A stretch of DNA of 64,000 nucleotides, from assembly GCA_025594325.1 (NCBI GenBank), contig JANHCV010000001.1:2232001-2296000 (forward strand). Reading direction: 5' to 3'. The translations under genes and the position numbers were made by a program. The notes under the pieces were generated by a model. The model was not told the DNA's origin and searched no databases. It worked only from the letters and a program-made list of their open reading frames with translations. Of this stretch, positions 43,520-52,500 are shown in pieces (positions within the stretch are counted from its first letter, which is position 1; each line of letters starts with the position of its first letter). The stretch comes from Blastocladiella emersonii ATCC 22665. Its lineage: Eukaryota > Blastocladiomycota > Blastocladiomycetes > Blastocladiales > Blastocladiaceae.

Positions 43520-43832
43520 CTGCCGTCACGCCGCAACCCGCATTTAGTCTCTGCAGCGCTTTCTAGGTGACATAATAGCTTCAGCATTTAACTTGCATCA
43601 AGTTACATTCAGCGCCTAGCGAAACTGTGTGTGGGCCAGGAGAGGCGACGTCGGCCTTGAGGTGGGGGCTTCAAAACGAGGGAGTCAACCCAGGCATCAG
43701 CCCACGGCTCAGCTGATCGGCGTGATGTGGCGCAGCGCGTCCACAGATCCGCCAGATGATGACAGAGGCGAAAAATATATGATACTGAGCCGGAAACGTC
43801 TGAAGATAAAATTACACAATGGTCAGAGCAGC
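43520..43832. other. Spacer upstream of copy B
   Basis: 313 bp. The first 95 bases match the region upstream of copy C, including the 21-bp element. The rest shows no gene. Confidence 0.5.
43592..43612 (-). promoter_or_regulatory. Conserved upstream element, copy B
   Basis: CTTGCATCAAGTTACATTCAG on the plus strand, 73 bases upstream of the copy B ATG. The identical 21-mer precedes copy C at 71 bases. Confidence 0.6.
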
Positions 43833-44914
43833 TCACTCGTCATCGTCGCTGAGAAGGCTGATCACAGCCGAGTTGACAGACGACAAGGGCTCCGGTTTGA
43901 CGGGCAGCTTGCGCGGCGCACGCGACTGCTCCTCGTCGTCGCTGTCGTCGAGGTAGACGACGGGCGTCGGACGCGCTGGGCCCTCGTTCGGGCGGCGGCG
44001 CTTGTTGGCGGCCGTGTCGCCGTCGCCGCTGCTCAGGTCGATCACCTGCGCCACGCCGCGCTCTGGCTTGACGGCGGCGGCGGCCCGAGTCGAAGAGGGA
44101 GAAGCGCCGAGCGTGGTTGACGTGATGGCGGGCATCGGAATGTACTCGCGAACCTCGAGCATGTCTACGTCGTCGCGAGCGGTGAGTAGGCGCGATGGGC
44201 CACACAGAAAAGGGGATGAAAAACGGCACCGCGGTTCATGTACGCGAAGTAGAAAACGTGGACGAGGCGTTCCTTGATGAACGTCGTGCCGGGCGACTGG
44301 TATTGGCCGATAGGCGCGCCGAATCTGGAGGAGGGCGGGCGGGACGTGAGTTCAAGCCGTTCAACCCGGCCACACGCGTGAGTGTAGCGGACGTACCCGG
44401 TCGTGTGGGTGATGTGCGCAGCCTTCTTCTGCTTCTCGTTGAGGACCAGCTGGCGGCGCGCGACGCCTCCAGTGTTCCCGTACTGGACGGTCTCGCGTCC
44501 ACTCCAAATCTCGACTTTAATCTGGCCGATACCCTCGAGGTTGTCGTCGCCCGCCATGGTCTTGTCCGCCGTGTCGACGACCGTGCCCTCGGCGACTGGC
44601 GTCATGGTGGCGAATATCAGCGGGACCTTGACGTTGCCGCTCTCCACGGCGTAGTCAAGCATGTGCGGGTTCGCGTTCATGGCGGTGGCCGTCATCAGCA
44701 CACTCACGCCGTCGACAAATAGGACGCCGCAGACGTTCTGGTGAACCGTGCGGTCGTTGCTCATGCGGGCGCCAAAGCGAGCGCCGCTGACCGACTCGAT
44801 GCCGCAGCGCGTCTCCTTGACGCCGTCCTGACGGACGGTCGTATCGACCTTGTAATCCTCGGCTTTGGCGCCGGCGACCTCGACGTGGACCTGTAGACCG
44901 TCAATGGTGGGCAT
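43833..44914 (-). CDS. DUF7918-like protein with SUMO-interaction-like tail, copy C
   Basis: Exons are 44914-44397, 44324-44230 and 44164-43833, the same three exon lengths (518, 95, 332) as copy B, 314 residues. Domain landmarks: VEVAGAKAEDYKVDTTV, CGIESVSGARFGA, LFVDGVSVLM, PLIFATMTPVAEG, GQIKVEIWSG, LVLNEKQKKAAHITHTTG and HVFYFAYMNRDMLEV. The tail carries AQVIDLSSGDGD, PVVYLDDSDDEE and AVISLLSDDDE, all hydrophobic cores followed by acidic/Ser runs as in SUMO-interacting motifs, and a basic run ANKRRRPNEG. All splice sites are canonical (GTACGT...CAG, GTGCCG...TAG). Confidence 0.8.
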
Positions 44915-44984
44915 CTGCCACCGCGCGGCACGCTATTTAGTCTCCGGGGTGCTTCCGAAGTGGCATAGTAGCTTCAAAATTTAC

Positions 44985-45005
44985 CTTGCATCAAGTTACA
45001 TTCAG
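44985..45005 (-). promoter_or_regulatory. Conserved upstream element, copy C
   Basis: The same 21-mer as before copy B, 71 bases upstream of the copy C ATG. Flanking bases on the ATG side are also similar (TTTAGTCTC, ATAGTAGCTTCA). Confidence 0.6.
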
Positions 45006-45188
45006 CTCTCAGAGAAACTGTGTGGTGATCGGGGAGAGGCGGAGTCGGAGGCGAGACGAAGACGAAGTCGAAGGTGGGAGTCAGCTCAGCTGCCCCGTGT
45101 GGCGTGGCGCAGCGCGACCCCGGACGACCCTTGCACGGGATATCAGCTAACGTATGCTTCAAAAACGCTCCAAATTGTCCCGCACAGA

Positions 45189-46564
45189 TCAATCGTCATC
45201 GTCGCTGAGCAGGCTGATCACGGTCGAGATTACAGTGGCCGAGGGCTCCGACTTCGGGGAGTTTGCGCGGCGCCCACGAGGTCTCTACGTCGTGGTACGC
45301 GGCGCTTCGCCGACCGCGTACAAATGGTTTCGGTCGCGTGATCGGTTTCAGCCCCGGTTCTGACCCACGCGGTCCCGCTCGCTTCGACCAACGATCCCGC
45401 TCCCCCGACCGGTCGCTGGCCAAACAGCTCTCGCTCCCACACCAGGAGATGCTCCTTACTCTCGCTTACCAGGACATCTCAGGTGTGTGGATCATCCTCG
45501 CTTCCTTCTGCCCTGCTCTGTTGCTCTTCCTCTCCATCCTCTGTTATCGTTATAAACTCTCGCTTACCAGGACATCTCAGAACGATTTCCGGCTAGTGAG
45601 TGGTCAGCCGACCGTCGCGGTCCCCCACCTCTCGCCGTACTAGTCGTCGCCATCGTCAAGGTAGACGACGGGCGTCGGACGAACGGGTCCCTCGTTTGTA
45701 CGGCGACGTTTGTGCGCGCTCGAGCCGTCGCCGAGCTTAATGAGCCCCTTGATCTCCGTCGTGCCGCGCTCGAGCTTGATGGCTTGAGCAGAAGCCGTTG
45801 CGGAAGCAGGTGGAGGCACGCCGAGTGCGGTCGCCGTCGTGTCGGGCGTCGGGATATAGTTGCGAACCTCGAGCATGTTTCGGTTCATGTATGCAAAGTA
45901 AAAGACGTGGACGAGCTGCTCCTTGACAAACTTGACGGAAGAGGGCTGGTACTGGCCGATGGGCGCGCCGAATCTGGTGGGACAAGGCGTTAGTGCGGGT
46001 CCTCCGTGATTTCAAGAGCCAAAGTACAGCCGCACCCAGTCGTATGCGTGATGTGCGCGGCCTTCTTCTGCTTCTCATGAGAACAAGCTGGCGGTGTGCA
46101 AGTGCAAGGCCGATGGCGGCGTCGTGCGGATACTGCGGAGTTTCATGCCCGTGCCAAATCTTGACCTTGATTTGTCCAACGCCCTCAAGATGCACGTTGG
46201 TCGCCATGGTCATGTCATGCGTGTCGACGACCGTATCCTCGGCGACCGGCTTCATATCAGAGAAAATCAACGGAAGCTTCTTGGTCCCGTTCTGAATGGC
46301 GTAGTCCATCTTATGTCAAGTGGGCTTCAAGGATGTCGCCGTAATGAGGACGTTCACGCCATCGAGCACAAGCAGTCCGCCGACGCAAGCGTGAGCGGTC
46401 TGCTCGTTCTTGAGGACGGCGCCAAAGCGAGCGCCGCTAACCGACTCGATGCCGCAGCGAGTCTCCTTGACGCCGTCCCGGCGAACCGTTGTCTCGACCT
46501 TGTACTCCTCGGTCCGTCCGCCGTTCACCTCGACGTGGATGCGTAGAGCGTCAACGACAGGCAT
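45189..46564 (-). pseudogene. DUF7918-like paralogue, copy D, pseudogene
   Basis: Recognisable from ATG 46564 (VEVNGGRTEEYKVETT) to the terminal motif (VISLLSDDDD, stop 45189-45191). Three independent defects are visible. An in-frame TGA lies at 46316-46318 inside the DUF7918 domain. A one-base deletion near 46077 shifts the frame in the VLNEKQKK motif. A 349-bp insertion splits the acidic tail after VVYLDDGDD. A further indel follows APRKLP. Intron 1 is still visible (GTGCGG...CAG, about 46038 to 45977), but intron 2 is absent, with exon 2 and exon 3 joined exactly at 45880/45879 (MNR-NMLEV). It lies divergent from the BuGZ gene. Confidence 0.85.
45294..45642. mobile_element. 349-bp insertion in copy D tail with possible 5-bp target duplication
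   Basis: The segment has no counterpart in copies A-C. It is flanked on both sides by GTCGT (45289-45293 and 45643-45647). Its ends look weakly inverted (GGTACGCGGCG start, CGCCGTACTA end). It contains a 24-bp direct repeat starting CTCTCGCTTACCAGGACATC, at about 45461 and 45559. No protein domain is seen. It could be a small non-autonomous element. Confidence 0.5.
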
Positions 46565-46728
46565 GTCTCAAAGTTTGCGTGCAGTTTCCATTAGTTGCGC
46601 TTCAGCAACGCCGGTGTTGAGAGCTGGAGCGAGAGCGTCGATGCGGCTGGCGGAGGACCTCGGCCGAGGCGCTCGCTTCAGAGTCCGCGAGATCCCGTGG
46701 CCGCGGCCAGCGAAGGTCGACGCTCGCC

Positions 46729-46768
46729 CGCTCCCATAGCGCTCCCCCGCTCCCATAGCGCTCCCCCC
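46729..46768. repeat. 20-bp tandem duplication in BuGZ leader
   Basis: CGCTCCCATAGCGCTCCCCC occurs twice in tandem, 44 bases before the BuGZ start codon, in its 5' UTR or promoter. Confidence 0.8.
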
Positions 46769-46811
46769 TCACCTGCACTAAACGCACTCTCACGCATCGA
46801 AAGTCTATGCA

Positions 46812-48125
46812 ATGGCCAAGAAGAAGAAGAAGACCTTCCGCCCGTGGTGCTGGTGGGTCCTTCTGATGCATCGACGTAGATGAAGACGACAGAGCTCAAA
46901 CGGCTCGCTCGAACGCTGGTAGGTACTGCGACCGCGACTTTGAGGACGAGAAGGTCCTGCTGCAGCACCAGAAGCAGAAGCACTTCAAGTGCGACTGGTG
47001 CTCCAAGAAGCTGAGCACGGCGAGCGGCATGGTCATCCACGCCGCGCAGGTTCACAAGGAAACAATCAAGAAGTGCGTGCTCCCGCTCCTCCCCGTAGTG
47101 TCCGTTGCCGCTGACCCTTGGCTGCCGTGTAGAGTGCCCAACGCGCTGCCGGGCCGCGACTCGCCCGACATGGACATCTTTGGCATGGACGGCATTCCCG
47201 AGGCGGACCTCGCCGCTCACCTGGCCGCACTCGAGGCGGCAAACCCGAAAAAGAAGCAGAAGGTCGACTCGGGCGAGGCTGTGGCCGTCGGCGGGAGCAG
47301 CAATGGGTCCGCCGGTCCGTCGTCAGCGACCGCGTCCGCGCTGCCGCCCGCTCCGCTCGGCTTCCACCCTGCCCCGCCTGGGTTCCCGTACTTTCCTCCT
47401 CCTCCTGGCATGCCCGGCGCTCCCGGCATGCCCGGCTACATGTTCCCGCCGCCGCCGGTCGGCTTCCCTGCGATGCCACACGGCCTCCCTCCTCCGCCGC
47501 CCGGGATGCCGCCCTTCATGCACGGGTTCCCGCCGCTTCCTCCCGGCGCCACGCCGCCCATGGGTGTGCCCGGCTACCCTTTCCCTCCCCCTCCTCCGCC
47601 ACCGCCGTCGTCTTCGTCGGCGGGTGCTCGACCGGCTTACCCGATCCCGCCTCCGCCGCCCAGCTCGACGGGCTCGCACCGTCCCCGCTCGACCTCCAAC
47701 TCGCAGGCACCTTCACCTGCCATCGCGTCGCTTCCCGCCAAGCCCGCCATCGCTCCTCCCTCGCCATCGTCCCGTCGCCCGCGCAGTCCGGCCCGGTCCG
47801 CCGTCGCACCTCGGCCGCCCGTCCCCTCGGATCCTCAGGTGCGTCGAACCCCTTCACCACGCAGGCGCTCGCCGAGGGCTCCGTCACCGCACGCCGCCGC
47901 CAACGTGGCGCCTTCGGTCCCGGCAGGAACTGCCTCGCCCGGCGACGCCGCGCAAGCTGCCTCCGCGCAATCCGACGCCGGCGACAAGGAGACCGTCCTA
48001 GTCTACGACGACGCCGAGATGTCCATGGTACGCGCTCGTGCTCGGGGTCCGTCATCGCCGTGATCTTACGCATACCACCGCTCCTGTAGGAAGAGCGATG
48101 CGCCGCCGCGCTCGGCTCGAAGTGA
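46812..48125 (+). CDS. BuGZ/ZNF207-like spindle zinc-finger protein
   Basis: Exons are 46812-46852, 46923-47072, 47133-48027 and 48090-48125, 373 residues. The two N-terminal C2H2 fingers (KKKKKTFRPWCWYCDRDF, HFKCDWCSKKLSTASGM, VIHAAQVHKETI) and the following VPNALPGRDSPDMDIFGM align closely with ZNF207/BuGZ. Next is a long Pro/Gly/Phe-rich low-complexity region (PPPGMPGAPGMPGYMFPP), as in BuGZ, which drives its phase separation on spindle microtubules. The 36-nt last exon encodes EERCAALGSK, completing a GLEBS-like BUB3-binding motif (AEMSMEERCAA) at the very end. In animals the protein loads BUB3 onto kinetochores. Confidence 0.9.
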
Positions 48126-48311
48126 ACCCTCGTAGCGTCCGCACTCCGTTCCTAATGAATCATGGTTTTGATCCACTGCTGGCGATGCTTGAGGTTTTTG
48201 GAGACGCGGTTCTCCGGCACGTGGCGGAGAGCTTGGCCACCAGGGGGACTTGTTCGCCACCGCCAAGTCGCCCTCTCTCCCCCGCTCCTCAACTATACAC
48301 CACAATTCGCA

Positions 48312-49293
48312 ATGGCAAAGAAGTCTGGACCTAATGCATCGCCCGCGCCCAAGCGCAAGACGGACAGCTCCGCGCCCGCGACGGTGAAGCCGACCGAGGG
48401 CGACGACCCGGTCCGCCCGAACCTCACCTACCGCGAGCGTTCGACGTCGCGCACCTACCGCCTTGCCAACCTGTTCATGACCTTCTTCTTCATCTACGCG
48501 ACCTACGTGCAGCAGAATGATCCCGACTCGTTCGCGTGGATGGCCTTCTACTCGCTGTGCGGCCTCTGCGCGTTCCTCAACACGTTCGACAGCATCCCGG
48601 TCGACCCGCCGCTCCTGCCCGCCAACCTCATCGGTACGCGGACCCTCGCTGGTGCGCTACAGGCCCTGCTAACCTTCCCCGCGCCCGCCAGGCATCTACC
48701 TCTTCACCCTCTCGCTCCAGGCGAGCGGCATCATCCCCGACGGCGAGGGCGCCTTTAACAAGGCCGCCTTCAAGACCTTCTTCGACGTGCACGACGAGAA
48801 CGGCCGCGAGCGCGCCGGCATCGCCATCTCGCTCTTCTGGATCACGACCGCGCGCCTGAACCCGAGCATGACCCGTAACGTCGCCCTCGTCGCGGCCGCC
48901 GCCGGCGCCATCACCGCGGCCTACTACGTCCCCAAGTACGCCATGTCGTGGAACGATGTCAAGGACGTGGCCCACTGCCACGGGCTCGGCGCGACTCCCG
49001 CCGACGCGCCCGCCTCGGGTCTCCCCGCTGGCCACGCCGCGCTCATGGGCAGCGAGGAGAAGCAGTGCCCCTTCACCGGCCGCAAGGCCGCGCCCAAGGC
49101 TGCCGCTCCCAAGGCCGCCCCTGCCGCCGCCGCCGCCGCCGCCAAGTCCGAGGACGAGGAGGCTCGCAAGCGCGCCGAGGAGGCCAAGGCGATCATCGAC
49201 GAGATCGTCGCCAACACGCCGCAGAGCATCCTTAAGTCGCCCATCCCGATCCCGACCGACCCGACCAAGCGTGTCCATGTCGATTTGAACTAA
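48312..49293 (+). CDS. TMEM220-like membrane protein
   Basis: Exons are 48312-48633 and 48692-49293 (GTACGC...CAG), 307 residues. Four hydrophobic segments (RLANLFMTFFFIYATYVQ, WMAFYSLCGLCAFLN, IGIYLFTLSLQASGI, NVALVAAAAGAITAAYYV) with the motif VQQNDPDSFAWMAFY and, later, ENGRERAGIAISLFWIT, match TMEM220 proteins (VQVNDPD, then GRELSGLVIITAW). The family's role is unknown. A disordered N-terminus and a Lys/Ala/Glu-rich coiled tail of 120 residues are extra to the family core. It lies 187 bp downstream of BuGZ on the same strand. Confidence 0.8.
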
Positions 49294-49574
49294 TTAGTAT
49301 CGATGTATCCCCTCCTTCGAGAAACACGGCGAAAAAAATGTCTCCCGTTCTGCGGTCACGTTTTGATGGGAGACGCGAGACGCGACGCGTCGCGCTTTCG
49401 CTCGCTCGCTCGGACGCACTGTGCTGAAGGCCATCGCGCCGTCAAAATCGACTTCGGCCTGCTCTGGCTCGTTCCGCCTCCTAGCGCAAGATCCTCGCAC
49501 ACTTGCATAGCCTTCCTTAGCCCCGCATCCTCCCCGACTAGACCAAGAGCGACCCGATCACACATCCGCACGCC

Positions 49575-52500
49575 ATGTCTGCGACCCCTGGCCGCGATCC
49601 GCGCGGCACCGGCGGCGGTAGCGGCGGCCTGCCCGCCGACCTCGCCCAAGATCTACCCGAGGTGACGCTCGACTCGGTCGCCTTCGCCCTGGCCTCGCGC
49701 TTCGCCGGCAACGAGTGGGCCGCGCACGTTGGTCCCGGCGGCTCGGCCCTCGCCTCCGTCTCTGCGCCCAGCCTCCCCGTCCTGCAGTCGAGCGTCGCGA
49801 CGTCGGCTATCCGCGATGCGTGGAAGGACGCGTTCCGCCGTACCTACGAGGGCAACACGCGCGACGCGCTCCCGCTGCCCGTCGGCTCGAGCGCCGCAGC
49901 CAAGCCCGCCGAGTCGGCCACGGCCCCGCCGACGCTCTCGCCTCATGTCTTCTCGATCGTCAACGACACGCTCATGGAGGCGCGTCGCGCCGGCAAGAGC
50001 CAGTCGATCGTCTTCCGGTACGCCGCCGCGGTCGCCCGTAGCCCCTACGAATCGATCACTAACGTGCGCGCGGTTGTGTAGTGGCAAGGACGCCGACACC
50101 CAGACCGGTCTCGCGCTGTCGCACCTGCTCGACATTGCGCGTCTCGACAAGAAGAACGACAAGTTCCAGCGCCGCGTCCATGCCGGCCGCACGCTGATCC
50201 AGTTCCTCGGCCAGACGGCGACCACGTCTACGTCAAGCGCCGCGCCGGGCCAGGTCACACTCACTCGCACGCCGCGCTACGCCGAGTTCATGGAGCTGCT
50301 CCTCGACGCCGAGTCGTCGTCGCACCGCGCGTGCGGGTTCCGCTTCAACCCGCTCAACTTCGACTCGCGCCACGTCTTTGCCCCCGAGGCCGGCAGCCCG
50401 ACCTTCCTCGCGTTCCGCTACCTCCTGACGGGCCTCGACCTCGAGACGCGCACGTCGCTGCTGCTCCCGAACGGCTTCACGGCCAAGGCGTGCGCGGCCG
50501 TGGTCGCGGGCGACGCGCCGACGCGGCCCGACGAGGCCAGCGAGTTTGCCGCGTTCACGGCGGCCATGGACACGCTCAACATCTCCAAGCGCCAGCGCGA
50601 CGCCGTGTGCCGCACGCTCGCCGCCATCCTGCACATTGGCCAGCTCCAGTTCGGTGAGGGCGGCGACCGCCACGGCGCCAACAAGCACGACGCCATGGGC
50701 AGCAGCGCATTCGTCGTCAACACGGACGCGCTCGACGCGGCCGCGGGCCTGCTCGGCGTCTCGCCGCAGATGCTCGAGTCGTCGCTCACGTCCGAGATCC
50801 GCCTCATCGGCCCCGACCGCGTCAGCGTCTTCCTCAACGCCGAGCAGGCGCTCCGCCGCGCGAGCCACGTCGCTGCTCACGTCTACCACGTCGTGTTCCT
50901 CGCCATGGTCAACGTCATCAACCGCAAGCTGTCGCCCGATCGCGGCGACGAAGCGGCGGCCAAGGACAAGCCCGAGAAGACCGACAAGGCCGACAAGCGC
51001 AAGTCGGAGAAGCTCGGCGGCGACAAGACGCAGACGCCGACCATCGCGATCCACCTCATGAACGTGCCGCTCGCGGTCACCGAGGCCGACACGGTGCACA
51101 GCCTGATCAATAACTACGTCGTCGAGTGCATCGAGCGGTACCTGCAGCACGCACTGTTTGAGGAGCGCATCGAGACCATGCGCCAGAGCGGGTACACTGG
51201 GCTCAACCAGACGGCGTACATCTCCAACGCCGACGTCTTCTCGCTGCTCGACGACCGCAAGTGGGGCCTCGTGCCGCTGCTCAACGCCGCGACCAACTCG
51301 CAGTCCCGCCCGCTCGTCGCCGGCGCGCCCAGCGAGGACTCGGAGTACACGTGGCTCGCCAACGCGTGCACCCGGCACCAGGCCCTGTCGCGCGAGCACC
51401 ACCGGCTGTCGCGCATCACGCAGCTCAGCCCGACCACGTCCACGGTCCAGCACACGTTCGGGCTCGCCACGTACCGCGTCGACAACCTCGTCCGCGAGAA
51501 CTGCGCGCTGCTGAGCGAGGACGTGGTCACGCTGTTCCGCGGGTCGGCTATCTCGTCGCTCCGCGACATGTTCCGCGACGAGATCGTGTCGCAGATCGCG
51601 GCCACCACGGCGGCGGCCGCCGCCAAGAAGCGCGCCAAGTCGAAGCGCAAGTCGGACATCCCCGACGCGCCCGCCACGGCCGCGAGCCTCGTCACGGGCC
51701 GGCTCGTCCAGATCCTCGCGTCGCTCGCCGGGTCGACGCCGCGCGTCGTCTTCTGCCTCCAGCACCACCCCCAGCCCACGTCGACGGCGTGCGACGCCAA
51801 GTTCCTGCAGGCCCAGATGGCCGAGCTCAACATTGTGCCGCTGTGCGAGCAGCTGCGCCAGCCGCTCCTCGACCTGACCATCCAGATGGCCGCCGACGAG
51901 TTCACGGCGCGGTACCGCCCGCTCACGCACGTCAACGGCGTCCCCGTGCCCGGCGCACTGAACCTCGACGCGTACCAGTTCCTCGCGGCCGCCGGGCTCG
52001 TCCCTGGCCGCGACTGCCACATGTCGTCGGGCAGCCTGCTCATCCCGATGCGCACCTGGCAGCGCCTCGAGGGCGCGCTCCGCCGCTGCGAGCGCGAGAA
52101 GAAGGCCGCCATCGCCAGCGCCAAGCACGCGCGCCGCGGGTCCGCGGCCATGTCAGACTACGCCGACAGCGAGGCCGGCGACTCGGACGTGGACTCGATC
52201 ATGGACGGGAGCGTCGACGACAACGAGAGCGTGTTCCGCCAGAGCACCGACCTCGGCTCCAACGCGCGGCTGCTGCTCGGCGACAAGCCCGCTGCGGCTG
52301 GCGCCGTTGCCCCCGCGCCGACGGGCAAGGACGCCGACAAGAAGGGCAAGAAGCCGGCCGTGGAGGAGATCCCCGTCTCGGGCCAGCGCCGCCGCTGGGT
52401 CGCGTACACGTGGCTCCTGACGTGGTGGATCCCGTCCATCTTCCTCAAGTGGTGCGGCGGCATGACGCGCCCCGACATCCAGATGGCGTGGCGCGAGAAG

